A stretch of 64,000 bases of DNA, taken from NCBI RefSeq assembly GCF_001553625.1, contig NZ_CP014230.1, positions 930,001 to 994,000 on the forward strand, in the 5' to 3' direction. The DNA is from Desulfomicrobium orale DSM 12838. Lineage in GTDB: Bacteria; Desulfobacterota; Desulfovibrionia; Desulfovibrionales; Desulfomicrobiaceae. The stretch's first letter is position 1. The number at the start of each line of letters is the position of its first letter. Positions 1 to 10,717 of this stretch are shown piece by piece. Made by a program: the position numbers and the translations under genes. Under the pieces are notes generated by a model. It did not search any database. It saw only the letters and a list, made by a program, of their open reading frames with translations, and was not told where the DNA came from.

Positions 1-272
1 ACGAGAACTTCGCCAAGGCCTTCAAGGAGGCCGGAGTGACCCAGTTCGGCAGCGGCTGGGCCTGGCTGGTGGAAAAGAACGGCAAGCTCGAAATCATGAA
101 GACCCCCAACGCCGACACGCCCATGGCTCACGGCGCCAAGGCCCTGCTTACGGCTGACGTCTGGGAACATGCCTACTATCTGGACTACCAGAACAGGCGG
201 CCCGATTACCTGCAGGATTTCCTGGAAAAGCTGGTCAACTGGGAATTCGTGAATCAGCAGCTGAAAAAGTAA
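1..272 (+). CDS. sodB: Superoxide dismutase (Fe/Mn family), C-terminal part
   Basis: This is the last 89 codons of an iron/manganese superoxide dismutase, which converts superoxide to oxygen and peroxide in the cytoplasm. The reading frame is open from base 3, so the gene begins outside the window. Visible family landmarks are the FGSGWAWLV stretch and the metal-ligand region [13 protein letters not shown], where Asp and His are ligands, followed by a tail ending in two lysines. The family assignment is firm. Whether the metal is Fe or Mn cannot be decided from this fragment, so sodB is the conventional choice for an anaerobe. A strong terminator follows. Confidence 0.95.
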   Translation, partial: ENFAKAFKEAGVTQFGSGWAWLVEKNGKLEIMKTPNADTPMAHGAKALLTADVWEHAYYLDYQNRRPDYLQDFLEKLVNWEFVNQQLKK

Positions 273-293
273 CCGCATCGTCTCTCCCTCAGA

Positions 294-332
294 GGGTCTT
301 TGCCGCGCCTGCGGCGGCAAAGGCCCTTTTTT
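294..332 (+). terminator. Rho-independent terminator after sodB
   Basis: A 13-base arm (294-306) pairs with 314-326, with one G-T wobble, around a short loop. Six T residues follow (327-332). It closes the sodB transcript. Confidence 0.9.
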
Positions 333-443
333 GAAAAGCTCCGGGCCTCCGTTCACGGCGGCCGGAACTCCACGGACCCGCTTCCCGGCGGGATTTCATG
401 AATTCTTCCGCGAGGGTCTTCCCCTGTTTCCAAAGAGATGACC

Positions 444-1262
444 ATGATCACACTGTACACCGCGCCGGATTGCCTGCGCTGCAAGATCGTCAAGGATTTT
501 CTGGCCGAACGCGGTCAGGAGTACACGGCTTACGACTTCAAGGCGGACAAGGATACTTTCAACGCCTTTTACCGCGCCCGCCGCGCGTCCATTTACCGCA
601 ATCCCGAAGGAGTGGAGTTCCCCATTTTCGATGACGGGGCGGTCATCCGGCAGGGCACAGGAGAAATTCTGGCCTATCTGCTGGCCGGGCAGGCCCTGGA
701 AGGATGCGCGAAACGCAGCGGCCTGCTGCACGGCTGGATTTCCGGCCTGTGCGTTTCCGCCTGCCCCGAGGGCCAGGAGGAAAATTTCATTACTCTGGTC
801 CGCCTTCTGGCCGGGGGCGGCCTGAATGTGGAACTGCGCTCGGACGGCCGCCGCGCCGGGCTGTTGCGGCAGGTGCTGGACACGGGGGCGGTCCGCCGCG
901 TGATTCTGGACATCGTTGCTCCGGCCCGTCTGTATCCGGCTGTTGCCGGGGGCGGGCTGGACATGCAGGATCTGGAACAGAGCATCACTCTGGTCAAAGG
1001 CCATGCAGAGCACATGATCCGCATGCTTGTGACCGCCTGGCCCGGCGAAGAGGGGACGCTCACGCGCCTTGCTCCCGCGGAGGCCGGCGAGGCCGCGAAA
1101 ATGGTCCTCGACGCCTGCGGTGACCGCATGCTGCCTGTATTCATCGAGGCGCAGCCGGTCGAAGGACTGGAAGCACTGGAGGATCAGGCTTTGCTGCCGT
1201 ACCGGTCCAAAATCAGGATGTCGCTGGTCAAGGCCGAAATCCGCAAGCCGGATGCACGCTAG
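444..1262 (+). CDS. Glutaredoxin domain fused to a radical-SAM-like domain lacking the cluster cysteines
   Basis: A 272-residue protein. The first ~80 residues form a glutaredoxin-like thioredoxin fold: a CLRC redox motif near residue 12, a FPIF cis-proline segment, and a GTGEILAYL helix. The rest resembles the later strands of the anaerobic ribonucleotide-reductase activase type (NrdG2/PFL-activase-like): a KRSGLLHGWISG segment, then NVELRSDG in the place of the usual DTNG, then LDIVAPARLYP in the place of MDIKAPL, and a following SITLV helix. The N-terminal strand with the CX3CX2C cysteines is absent; the glutaredoxin occupies that place. ATG 444 has AAGAGA upstream at usable distance; ATG 438 is the alternative. 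It lies 42 bases before gcvH. Function unknown; the homology to the activase is my reading by eye. Confidence 0.75.
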   Translation: MITLYTAPDCLRCKIVKDFLAERGQEYTAYDFKADKDTFNAFYRARRASIYRNPEGVEFPIFDDGAVIRQGTGEILAYLLAGQALEGCAKRSGLLHGWISGLCVSACPEGQEENFITLVRLLAGGGLNVELRSDGRRAGLLRQVLDTGAVRRVILDIVAPARLYPAVAGGGLDMQDLEQSITLVKGHAEHMIRMLVTAWPGEEGTLTRLAPAEAGEAAKMVLDACGDRMLPVFIEAQPVEGLEALEDQALLPYRSKIRMSLVKAEIRKPDAR

Positions 1263-1304
1263 AGGCCGTTTTCGGCCATTGCTTTGCAGCCATCAGGAGG
1301 CACC

Positions 1305-1691
1305 ATGTCCGCACTGACCTACCCCGAGGATCGCCGCTACCATGCGGAGCATCTCTGGGCCATGCAGGCCGGAGACGGCACCTGGCTCATAGGCGTCACC
1401 GATTACGCCCAGAACCAGCTGGGTGATGTCATCTTCATCGATCTGCCCGAAACCGGCGCACATTTCGGCCAGGGTGAGTCCTGTGCGGAGATCGAGTCGG
1501 CCAAGGTCGTGTCCCCGGCGTGCATGCCCCTTTCCGGCACCATCGTGGAAGTGAACGGCGCTCTGGCCGATACGCCGGAACTGCTCAATTCCGACCCTTA
1601 CGGCGCGGGCTGGCTGGCGCGTATCGCCGCTGACGACGAGGCCGAGGCAACCCTGAACGGCGCCGAGTACAGGGCTCTGGTCGAAGGCTAG
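1305..1691 (+). CDS. gcvH: Glycine cleavage system H-like lipoyl carrier protein
   Basis: A 128-residue H-protein, the usual length. It carries the lipoyl arm that shuttles aminomethyl or acyl groups between glycine-cleavage subunits and is reoxidised by dihydrolipoamide dehydrogenase. The lipoylation site is visible as ESAKVVS with Lys67. The conserved IGVTDYAQ and LGDVIFIDLPE segments precede it. ATG 1305 is chosen because AGGAGG (1295-1300) sits four bases upstream; an in-frame start at 1284 lacks this. lpd follows 54 bases later, so the two likely act together. No gcvT or gcvP is in the window, so it may serve either glycine cleavage encoded elsewhere or another lipoyl-dependent process. 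Confidence 0.92.
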   Translation: MSALTYPEDRRYHAEHLWAMQAGDGTWLIGVTDYAQNQLGDVIFIDLPETGAHFGQGESCAEIESAKVVSPACMPLSGTIVEVNGALADTPELLNSDPYGAGWLARIAADDEAEATLNGAEYRALVEG

Positions 1692-1745
1692 GCTCGGCCG
1701 AAAAGATGTCTGAGCGCGGCTGCGGGCCGCTATAAGGAGCGATTC

Positions 1746-3164
1746 ATGTCCCAGCGCATCACCGTCATCGGCGGAGGCCCCGGCGGTTACACGGCCGCTT
1801 TTGCTGCAGCCAGGGCCGGAGCGCAGGTCACTCTGGTGGAGGCTGGTTCCCTGGGCGGCACCTGCCTGAACAGGGGGTGCATCCCGACCAAGACTATCAA
1901 GGCCTCGGCCGATGCGCTGGAAACCGCCCGGCGTCTGGCCGAGTTCGGCATTTCCGGCGGCGACGGCGTCAGGCCCGACATGCCGGCCATTCTCGCGCGC
2001 AAAGACAAGGTCGTGGGTATCCTGCGGGGCGGGCTGGAAAAAACCTGCGCCCGGCTCAAGGTCAATCTTCTGCAGGGGCGCGGAGAAGTGGTTCACGCCG
2101 GACTGGTCCGGATGCACGGCCGGGACGGCACGATCCGGGAGATCGAGGGCGACAGGGTCGTCATCGCCACCGGCTCCCGGTGCCTCGACCTGCCGGATCT
2201 GCCCGTGGATCATAAGCGCATCATCAACAGCGACGACGCCTTGGAACTTGCGGCCGTGCCCGGCCGGTTGGTGGTGGCGGGCGGCGGAGTCATCGGCTGC
2301 GAGCTGGCCTTCATTTTTCAGGCTCTGGGCTCCGCGGTCACCGTTGTGGAAGGGCTGGACCGCATTCTGCCTGTTCCATCCATTGACGCGGACCTGAGCA
2401 AGCTGATTCAGCGCGAAATGAAGAAGCGCCGCATCGGCTGCGAACTGGCCCGCATGGTCCGGGGGGTGGACGCCTCCGGCCCGGCTCTGCGCGTCACACT
2501 GGGGCCGTCTCCCTTTGTCGAAGAGGCGGCCGTTCCGGCGCGCCCGGAAAGCGTGATGGAGGCCGACATGGTCTTGGTGGCCGTGGGGCGTGCGCCCAAC
2601 ACCGAGGCTTTGGGGCTGTCCCTGGCCGGAGTGGAAACGGACCGGCGCGGATGGATCAGAGTGAACCGGAGGATGGAGACTTCCGCGCCCGGCATCTACG
2701 CCATCGGCGACGTGCTGGGACCGGAGCGGATCATGCTCGCGCACGTGGCCGCCATGGAGGGAATGGTCGCAGCCCGGAACTGTCTGGGCGGTGCGGAAGA
2801 AATGGATTATTCCGCCGTGCCGGCCGCGGTCTTCACCACGCCGGAGGTGGCTACCGTGGGCCTGACCGAGGCCCAGGCCAGGGAAAAGGGCCTGAATGTG
2901 GCCTGCTCCCAGAGCCAGTTCCGCGAGTTGGGCAAGGCCCAGGCCATGGGCGAACTGGCCGGGCTGTTCAAGCTGGTGACGGACGCGGACACGGGCAGGC
3001 TGCTTGGGGCGCATCTGGCCGGGGCTCATGTTTCCGACATCATTGCCGAGCCGACCCTGGCCCTGAAGCTTAAAGCCACGGCAAAGGATCTGGCCGGGAC
3101 CATTCACGCTCATCCCACTCTGGCTGAAGGCATTTTCGAGACGGTCCATCTTTTCGAGGACTAG
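1746..3164 (+). CDS. lpdA: Dihydrolipoamide dehydrogenase (E3)
   Basis: A 472-residue flavoprotein of normal length. It reoxidises dihydrolipoyl groups with NAD+. Residues 8-14 give the FAD-binding GGGPGGY motif. The redox disulfide is GGTCLNRGC (Cys40 and Cys45). A second GGGVIGCE dinucleotide motif is in the middle, a YAIGDV FAD motif is near residue 320, and the C-terminal HAHPTLAE holds the catalytic His-Glu dyad. AAGGAG lies six bases before the ATG. Position directly after gcvH argues that its partner is that lipoyl protein rather than a 2-oxoacid dehydrogenase complex, whose E1 and E2 genes are not here. Confidence 0.95.
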   Translation: MSQRITVIGGGPGGYTAAFAAARAGAQVTLVEAGSLGGTCLNRGCIPTKTIKASADALETARRLAEFGISGGDGVRPDMPAILARKDKVVGILRGGLEKTCARLKVNLLQGRGEVVHAGLVRMHGRDGTIREIEGDRVVIATGSRCLDLPDLPVDHKRIINSDDALELAAVPGRLVVAGGGVIGCELAFIFQALGSAVTVVEGLDRILPVPSIDADLSKLIQREMKKRRIGCELARMVRGVDASGPALRVTLGPSPFVEEAAVPARPESVMEADMVLVAVGRAPNTEALGLSLAGVETDRRGWIRVNRRMETSAPGIYAIGDVLGPERIMLAHVAAMEGMVAARNCLGGAEEMDYSAVPAAVFTTPEVATVGLTEAQAREKGLNVACSQSQFRELGKAQAMGELAGLFKLVTDADTGRLLGAHLAGAHVSDIIAEPTLALKLKATAKDLAGTIHAHPTLAEGIFETVHLFED

Positions 3165-3236
3165 GCCAGCACCCGCCTCGGCCCGGAAACCGGACACGCC
3201 GGGGCGTTTTTCCGTCCTTTTCCGCATGCTCCGACA

Positions 3237-3271
3237 GCCCGGCCATATTCCCGACGGCGGAATGGCCGGGC
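3237..3271. promoter_or_regulatory. Inverted repeat in the recA leader
   Basis: Ten-base perfect arms GCCCGGCCAT (3237-3246) and ATGGCCGGGC (3262-3271) enclose a 15-base loop, about 80 bases before recA. No T-run follows, so it is not a standard terminator. It could be a transcript hairpin or a protein-binding site. I saw no recognisable SOS box beside it. Confidence 0.35.
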
Positions 3272-3352
3272 CGGTCTTCAATTGTCTTCCAGCGTCGTAT
3301 TTGTTAGGGGCGGACATTCATTCGCAACCTGAAATACCGCATGGAGCACTTC

Positions 3353-4414
3353 ATGGCCCGACCCAAAACCGCCCCTCCCGCAGACGCCCGCCGCGAGGCT
3401 CTGGAAACCGCGCTGGCCACCATCGAGCGCCGCTATGGCCAGGGCTCGGTCATGCGCCTGTCCGACTCGTCCCATCAGGTGGTGCAGGTCATTCCCACGG
3501 GATCCATCGGCCTGGATCTGGCTCTTGGTGTGGGCGGCATTCCGCGTGGTCGGGTCACGGAAATTTTCGGCCCGGAATCTTCGGGCAAAACCACCCAGGC
3601 CCTGCACATCATCGCCGAGGCCCAGAAGCAGGGCGGGGTAGCCGCCTTTATCGACGCCGAACACGCTCTTGATGTGAACTACGCCCGCAGGCTCGGAGTC
3701 AGAACCGAAGACCTGCTCATCTCCCAGCCCGACTACGGCGAACAGGCCCTGGAAATCGCGGATATGCTGGTCCGCTCCGGCGCCGTGGACGTGGTCGTGG
3801 TGGACTCTGTGGCGGCCCTCATCCCGCAGGCCGAACTGGACGGCAACATGGGCGAAACCCAGGTGGGCTCCCAGGCCCGGCTCATGTCCCACGCCATGCG
3901 CAAGCTGACGGGTACCATCCACAAATCGCGCACGGCCATCATCTTCATCAACCAGTTGCGCATGAAGATCGGCATGACCGGATACGGCAGCCCCGAAACC
4001 ACCACCGGCGGCAACGCCCTCAAGTTCTACGCTTCCGTGCGGCTGGATCTGCGCCGCATCCAGACTCTGAAGGACAAGGAAGAGTCCTACGGCAACCGGG
4101 TCCGGGCCAAGGTGGTCAAGAATAAGATGGCCCCGCCCTTTCGCGAGGCCGAGTACGACGTGCTGTTCGGCACGGGCATCTCCCGCGTGGGCGAACTGCT
4201 CGATCTGGGCGTGGAGCACGGCGTGGTGGACAAGAGCGGCGCGTGGTACGCCTTCGGCTCCGAGCGTCTGGGCCAGGGCAAGGAAAATGTGCGGGCCTTT
4301 CTGCAGGACAACGACGAATTGCGCATGCAGATCGAGCGCGCCCTGCTGGAACAGCTGGGCATGCCCGCTCCGGAACAGGAAGCGGCCGAGGACGAAAAGC
4401 TTCCGCAGGATTGA
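3353..4414 (+). CDS. recA: Recombinase RecA
   Basis: A 353-residue RecA, which forms ATP-dependent filaments on single-stranded DNA for strand exchange and SOS induction. The Walker A motif GPESSGKT is at residues 73-80. VVVDSVAAL forms Walker B. Further family signatures are [10 protein letters not shown] and [18 protein letters not shown]. The C-terminus is short and acidic, as usual. ATG 3353 is preferred over 3341 because TGGAG (3342-3346) is spaced correctly only for the inner start. alaS follows after 89 bases. A LexA site could not be recognised upstream. Confidence 0.97.
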   Translation: MARPKTAPPADARREALETALATIERRYGQGSVMRLSDSSHQVVQVIPTGSIGLDLALGVGGIPRGRVTEIFGPESSGKTTQALHIIAEAQKQGGVAAFIDAEHALDVNYARRLGVRTEDLLISQPDYGEQALEIADMLVRSGAVDVVVVDSVAALIPQAELDGNMGETQVGSQARLMSHAMRKLTGTIHKSRTAIIFINQLRMKIGMTGYGSPETTTGGNALKFYASVRLDLRRIQTLKDKEESYGNRVRAKVVKNKMAPPFREAEYDVLFGTGISRVGELLDLGVEHGVVDKSGAWYAFGSERLGQGKENVRAFLQDNDELRMQIERALLEQLGMPAPEQEAAEDEKLPQD

Positions 4415-4503
4415 TCTCCGGGCCGTTCCGGGTAGACGGCCTCCTTGCCGCGGATGCCACGCTGTCGGCATCCCTTCCATGAGCAACCCTGACGAGGTGC
4501 AAT

Positions 4504-7137
4504 GTGATCAGCGCTGGTGAAATTCGCAAACGTTTTCTGGAATACTTCCGGGCTCACGGACACAGCGTGCAGCCCAGTTCCTCTCTGGTGCCCCAGGACG
4601 ACCCCACCCTGCTCTTCACCAACGCAGGCATGGTGCAGTTCAAGAAAATTTTTCAGGGTCAGGAAAAGCGGGACTATACCCGTGCGACCACTTCGCAGAA
4701 ATGCCTGCGCGTGGGCGGCAAGCACAACGACCTGGAAAATGTGGGGCGCACGGCCCGGCATCACACCTTCTTCGAGATGCTCGGTAATTTTTCTTTCGGC
4801 GACTACTTCAAGGAAGAAGCCATCCGTCTGGCCTGGAACTTCGTCACCGGCGAGCTCGGTCTGGACAAGGATAAACTGTCCATCTCCGTGTTCCGGGAGG
4901 ACGACGAGGCCGAGGCCTTGTGGCGGCAGGTGGCCGGAGTCCCGGCGGAACGCATCTACCGTCTGGACGAGAAGGACAATTTCTGGGCCATGGGCGACAC
5001 CGGCCCCTGCGGCCCCTGTTCCGAGATTTACGTGGATCAGGGCGCGGACATGGCCTGCGGGCCGGAATGCGGCATCGGCAAATGTGACTGCGACCGCTTT
5101 CTGGAAATCTGGAACCTGGTTTTCATGCAGTTCAACCGCTTCGAGGACGGACGCATGGAGCCATTGCCCAAGCCCAGCATCGACACGGGCATGGGCCTGG
5201 AGCGGATCACCGCCATCTGTCAGGGCAAGCGTTCCAACTTCGATACAGACCTGTTTCAGGGTTTGATTCAGGCCATGGCCCGGAAAGCGGGTGTCGCTTA
5301 CGGCCGGGATGCGGACACGGACACGGCCCTGCGGGTCATCGCCGACCACAGCCGGGCCATTGCCTTTCTGCTGGCCGACGGCATGCTTCCTTCCAACGAA
5401 GGGCGGGGCTATGTGCTGCGCCGCCTGATCCGCCGGGCCTGCCGTTTCGGCAAACTGCTGGGCTTTACCGAGCCCTTCCTGTACGAGACCGCCGCCCAGG
5501 TGGTGCGGGAAATGGGCGAGACCTTCCCGGAACTGGCCGCCAGCCGGGACTTCATGATCCGTGTGGTGCGACAGGAGGAAGAGCGCTTCGGGGAGACCTT
5601 GGACAAGGGCCTGCGCATTCTCGAAGAGGAAATGGCCGCCCTGAAGACAGCGGGAAAGACGGCTATCAGCGGGGAAACGGCGTTCAGGCTTTACGACACG
5701 TATGGCTTTCCGCTGGATATCGTGAACGATGTGGCCGAAAAACAGGGCTTTTCCGTGGATGAACCAGGTTTTCTGGAGCATATGGCGGTACAGAAGAAGA
5801 AATCCAAGGAAGCCTGGGCGGGCTCCGGCGACAAGGGCCTGGCCGGGCGGTTCGCGGCCCTGCTGGGCGGCGGCCTGGAGTCGGAGTTTGTGGGCTACGA
5901 CTGTCTGAATGCATCCAGCCGTGTCGTGGCTCTGCTGGGTTCCGGCGGAGAGCCTGTGGACCGGCTGGAAGGTGACGGATTCATGGTCACCCTGAGAACG
6001 CCCTTTTACGGCGAATCCGGCGGTCAGGCGGGGGATCGGGGGCGGGTCGTTTCGCCCACTGGAACCGCCCGCGTGCTGGATACCTTGAAGCCTGCTCCGT
6101 CCCTGAGCGTGCACAAGGTTGAGATGAGCGAAGGCTGTCTGCTGGCTGACCAGGAAGTGGAACTGTCTGTGGAAGAGGGCGAACGCATGGACACGGCCCG
6201 CAACCATTCGGCCACTCACCTGCTGCACGCGGCCCTGCGCCGGGTGCTGGGCGAGCACGTCAAGCAGGCCGGTTCGCTGGTCACGCCGTCCAGGCTGCGT
6301 TTTGATTTCACGCACATCGCGCCCCTGTCCGCCGAAGAACTGCGCCAGATTGAAAACGAGGTGAATCGCGCCATTCTGGCCGATACGCCTATCACCACCG
6401 AAATCATGCCCTACGACCGGGCTGTGGGCGAAAAACAGGCCATGGCTCTGTTCGGCGAAAAATATGAGGCCGATGTGCGGGTGGTGGAAATGGCTGGTGA
6501 ATCCGTCGAGCTGTGCGGGGGCACGCATCTGTCGGCCACGGGCCAGGCCGGAACTTTCTGTATTCTGTCTGAAGCGGGTATTGCCGCGGGCGTGCGCCGC
6601 ATCGAGGCTCTGACGGGCTGGGAAGCTCTGCGCTACTGGCAGGGGCTGCGCGACGAAGTGCGTGAAGCCGGGCATATGCTCAAGGCCGCTCCGGGAGATC
6701 TGGCAGCGAAGATCGCCTCCATGCAGGAGCAGAACAAGACGCTGAGCCGGAACGTGCAGGCGTTGCAGGACAGAGCCATGTCCGAAAGCGGAAAGAATCT
6801 GATGGCCGAGGTAAAGCAGATTGGCGGAGTGAACCTTCTGGCCCGGCAGGTGGATGCCCCGGATATGGACGCGTTGCGGCGGCTCATGGACGACCTGCGT
6901 TCCAAAATGCCCAGCGGCGTTATCGCCCTGGCGGCCGAGGTGGACGGGAAGGCCCTGCTGGTGTTGTCCGTGAGCAAGGATTTGCACAAGCGCTGCACCG
7001 CTCCGGCGCTCATGAGGAATATTTCCGAAGAAATCGGCGGAGGCGGTGGTGGGCGGCCCGACCTGGCTCAGGCCGGAGGAAACAGGCCCAAGGGTATCCA
7101 GGCGGCCTTGGCTAGGCTGGAAGTATTGCTGGGATGA
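4504..7137 (+). CDS. alaS: Alanine-tRNA ligase
   Basis: An 877-residue alanyl-tRNA synthetase of full length, GTG start, with GAGGTG (4494-4499) four bases upstream. The class II catalytic core occupies the first ~450 residues, including [10 protein letters not shown] and [11 protein letters not shown]. The editing domain shows [11 protein letters not shown] and the zinc-binding CGGTHL. The C-Ala domain ends with a glycine-rich [15 protein letters not shown] stretch, a hallmark of the family. The recA-alaS order is common in bacteria. Confidence 0.98.
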   Translation: MISAGEIRKRFLEYFRAHGHSVQPSSSLVPQDDPTLLFTNAGMVQFKKIFQGQEKRDYTRATTSQKCLRVGGKHNDLENVGRTARHHTFFEMLGNFSFGDYFKEEAIRLAWNFVTGELGLDKDKLSISVFREDDEAEALWRQVAGVPAERIYRLDEKDNFWAMGDTGPCGPCSEIYVDQGADMACGPECGIGKCDCDRFLEIWNLVFMQFNRFEDGRMEPLPKPSIDTGMGLERITAICQGKRSNFDTDLFQGLIQAMARKAGVAYGRDADTDTALRVIADHSRAIAFLLADGMLPSNEGRGYVLRRLIRRACRFGKLLGFTEPFLYETAAQVVREMGETFPELAASRDFMIRVVRQEEERFGETLDKGLRILEEEMAALKTAGKTAISGETAFRLYDTYGFPLDIVNDVAEKQGFSVDEPGFLEHMAVQKKKSKEAWAGSGDKGLAGRFAALLGGGLESEFVGYDCLNASSRVVALLGSGGEPVDRLEGDGFMVTLRTPFYGESGGQAGDRGRVVSPTGTARVLDTLKPAPSLSVHKVEMSEGCLLADQEVELSVEEGERMDTARNHSATHLLHAALRRVLGEHVKQAGSLVTPSRLRFDFTHIAPLSAEELRQIENEVNRAILADTPITTEIMPYDRAVGEKQAMALFGEKYEADVRVVEMAGESVELCGGTHLSATGQAGTFCILSEAGIAAGVRRIEALTGWEALRYWQGLRDEVREAGHMLKAAPGDLAAKIASMQEQNKTLSRNVQALQDRAMSESGKNLMAEVKQIGGVNLLARQVDAPDMDALRRLMDDLRSKMPSGVIALAAEVDGKALLVLSVSKDLHKRCTAPALMRNISEEIGGGGGGRPDLAQAGGNRPKGIQAALARLEVLLG

Positions 7138-7181
7138 TGGAAGAGCTGTAGAGCCGTTTCCAGCCCCGGATGTGATCAGAC

Positions 7182-7217
7182 TAAAGCCCTCGCCGTTGGT
7201 GGGGGCTTTACTTTTCT
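7182..7217 (+). terminator. Terminator after alaS
   Basis: TAAAGCCC (7182-7189) pairs with GGGCTTTA (7203-7210), followed by a pyrimidine-rich, T-containing run. It lies 45 bases after the alaS stop. Confidence 0.75.
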
Positions 7218-7247
7218 CTTCGGGTCTCGCCTTGACCGCATATCCCC

Positions 7248-7859
7248 ATGTCACTACGTTTCACGCTCATGACGACTCTTTCCATCACAGCCAAAAAGCA
7301 GGACATTCTCGACCACGAAAGAAAGATGGCCCATGAAGTGGCCCTCGGAGTATTGGAGAAGCCCAAACCTCCTCTGTGGATGATCTTTGTCCCTGTGTTT
7401 TTTGTTTTTTTCGCCCAGAAAATGGGGCAGTACAAAAGCGGGCTCGCCAGTTTCGTGGAAAACTACCTGAAAATGCGCCACTGCGCTCTGGAAGCATGTC
7501 TGGAGTTCAGCAAAGAGGAAGACGACGCACGCGGAGAGAAGCTGATCAATGCCGTCGGCCCGATTCCTGAAGAGGCCAGAGAGCCGTTCGAGCGGTGGAT
7601 GCGCCTTCTGACGGAACATTACGACCTTCTCTTTCAGGCCCGGGGTGAGGATCTGGCCGCCATGATTCGTCATGGATACGGCAGCAGGACGAATTATCTG
7701 CTCTTCTGCAACAGTCTGAACAAGGCGGAAAACGCTTATAATCTGGCTTTACTGCCCAAGATGCAGGGCGAGCGCGACGATCTGCTGTATGTCATCGAAA
7801 AAATGCATACCTGCGTCACGAATCTGCGGCGCAAGGAAGCGGACAGAGTATTTCCCTAG
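7248..7859 (+). CDS. Unknown protein with one membrane helix
   Basis: A 203-residue protein I do not assign to a function. A short basic N-terminus is followed by one clear hydrophobic segment at about residues 43-58 (PLWMIFVPVFFVFFAQ). The rest is a soluble, charged, helical region rich in Glu, Lys and Arg, so it is probably anchored with a large C-terminal domain. No good ribosome site precedes either ATG 7248 or ATG 7269, so the start is uncertain. It stands alone between two terminators and converges on the atp operon. Codon use looks native and the helix-rich pattern is protein-like, so I believe it is real. Confidence 0.7.
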   Translation: MSLRFTLMTTLSITAKKQDILDHERKMAHEVALGVLEKPKPPLWMIFVPVFFVFFAQKMGQYKSGLASFVENYLKMRHCALEACLEFSKEEDDARGEKLINAVGPIPEEAREPFERWMRLLTEHYDLLFQARGEDLAAMIRHGYGSRTNYLLFCNSLNKAENAYNLALLPKMQGERDDLLYVIEKMHTCVTNLRRKEADRVFP

Positions 7860-7895
7860 GCTGCCGCCATTTTTCAAAAGAGTTTGCGACCGTAC

Positions 7896-7933
7896 AAACA
7901 AAAACGGACCCCGTTGAGGGCCCGTTTTTGTTT
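7896..7933. terminator. Bidirectional terminator between the unknown gene and atpC
   Basis: AAACAAAAACGG (7896-7907) pairs perfectly with CCGTTTTTGTTT (7922-7933). Because the arm has A-rich and T-rich ends it can end transcripts from both sides: the plus-strand gene ending at 7859 and the atp operon ending at 7959. Confidence 0.88.
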
Positions 7934-7958
7934 CATTTTTCCAAGATGATGCACTCAA

Positions 7959-8384
7959 TCAGTGCAGCGAGCCTTCGCCTGAAGCATACTGGCGGCATCT
8001 CATACGGTGAATGGCTCTGGACAGGGCCGCCTGTGTCGCGGCGTATTCCACCTTCTCCTGCTGCTGCCTGATTCTCTGCTCGGCTCTCTCCTGGGCGCGG
8101 CGGGCGCGTTCAAGATCAATGTCCTCGGCCCTCTCGGCGACCTCGGCGAGCACCGACACCTTTGTCGGGGTAATCTCGGCAAAACCTCCGGCAACAAACA
8201 CATAATACTTCTTGCCGTTGACCTTGTAATACAGCCCCCCGATACCGAGGGCGGAGAGAAACGGGATATGATTGGGCAGAACGCCGAACTCGCCGTTGAT
8301 GCCCGGAGCGCCGACATATTCGACCTCTTCCCTGAGCACCATCTTGTCCGGCGTCACGATTTCAAGCGTAAGTGTGTTGGCCAT
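7959..8384 (-). CDS. atpC: ATP synthase F1 subunit epsilon
   Basis: A 141-residue epsilon subunit, part of the rotor stalk, which couples gamma to the c-ring and restrains ATP hydrolysis. The N-terminal beta-sandwich is recognised by [10 protein letters not shown] and GEFGVLPNH. The C-terminal helical pair is the Arg/Glu-rich stretch from about residue 88. The C-terminal ~25 residues run past the usual end and are poorly conserved. It is the last gene of the atp operon, 20 bases after atpD. Confidence 0.95.
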   Translation of the reverse strand: MANTLTLEIVTPDKMVLREEVEYVGAPGINGEFGVLPNHIPFLSALGIGGLYYKVNGKKYYVFVAGGFAEITPTKVSVLAEVAERAEDIDLERARRAQERAEQRIRQQQEKVEYAATQAALSRAIHRMRCRQYASGEGSLH

Positions 8385-8404
8385 ATCGATACCCCACGGA
8401 CAGC

Positions 8405-9817
<1,413 letters not shown>

Positions 9818-9827
9818 TTATGCCCCC

Positions 9828-10697
9828 TTATCCTTTCAGTGCTTCGGCACCGCCGACGATATCCATTAACTGGGTGGTGATGCTGGCCTGTCTGGCTTTG
9901 TTGTAGATCAGCGTCAGACTGCAGACCATTTCATCGCAGTTCTTGGTCGCATTATCCATGGCCGACATCCGCGCCGCATGCTCGCTGGCCGACGTGTCGA
10001 GCAGGCCGCGATACATCTGCACTTTCACGTAGCGCGGCAGAAGTTCCGCCAGCAGGCCCTCCACCGACGGCTCGAACACGTACTCGCTGGATGCCCCGGC
10101 CACAGGCTCCTCCGGCGTTTCCGCAGGAAGAATCTGCACGGTGGCCGCTTCCTGTCTGGCGATGTTCACGAACTTCCCGTAGACGATGTGCACCTCGTCG
10201 AATTGCGTGGTCAGATAACCGTCAATGACGAGATCGCCCGCGTCCCCGGCCAGCTGAAAATCGAAGCTGGACATGTGTTCGGTGTACTGCGCCACGATTT
10301 CGAACGTTGTCTTGCGGATGAAGTCCCAGCCTTTTCTCCCGATGCAGATGAACTTGACCGTCTTGCCTTCCGCTTCCTTCTGCCTGGCCAGCCTGTAGGC
10401 CGCGCCGCACAGGTTCGCGTTGAAGCTGCCGCACAGACCCTTGTCCGAAGTGACCAGAATGATACCCACATTCTGGATGACCTCGCGCTTTTCGAGCAGC
10501 GGATGCGCGCTGGCATCGGAGCGGGAGGCCAGATCGACAAGAATGTCGTGGAACTTGTCAGCATAGGGACGGAAGCGTTCGATCCGGCTCTGGGCGCCGC
10601 GCAGCTTGGCCGAGGCGACCATGTTCATCGCCTTGGTGATCTGCTTGGTCTTCTTTACGCCGACGATTTTGTTCTGAATGTCCCTGAGTGATGGCAT
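9828..10697 (-). CDS. atpG: ATP synthase F1 subunit gamma
   Basis: The 289-residue central shaft. The N-terminal coiled coil starts with the typical MPSLRDIQNKI and the TKQITKAMNMVASAKLR helix. The Rossmann-like middle includes SDKGLCGSFN. The C-terminal helix contains ATKNCDEM and the ARQASITTQLMDIVGGAEAL ending. Length is normal. It follows atpA by 20 bases. Confidence 0.97.
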   Translation of the reverse strand: MPSLRDIQNKIVGVKKTKQITKAMNMVASAKLRGAQSRIERFRPYADKFHDILVDLASRSDASAHPLLEKREVIQNVGIILVTSDKGLCGSFNANLCGAAYRLARQKEAEGKTVKFICIGRKGWDFIRKTTFEIVAQYTEHMSSFDFQLAGDAGDLVIDGYLTTQFDEVHIVYGKFVNIARQEAATVQILPAETPEEPVAGASSEYVFEPSVEGLLAELLPRYVKVQMYRGLLDTSASEHAARMSAMDNATKNCDEMVCSLTLIYNKARQASITTQLMDIVGGAEALKG

Positions 10698-10717
10698 TGA
10701 CGACTCCTTCGGCGACT

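Noticed and set aside
1293-3317. A 674-codon minus-strand frame opposite gcvH and lpdA
   Set aside because: Shadow of well-supported genes in high-GC DNA.
3165-3352. LexA/SOS box before recA
   Set aside because: No recognisable palindrome of a known LexA type; only the 10-base inverted repeat was recorded.
4087-7254. A 1055-codon open frame on the minus strand opposite alaS
   Set aside because: High GC keeps the antisense frame open. The plus-strand alaS is unmistakable, and the antisense translation is low-complexity and matches nothing.
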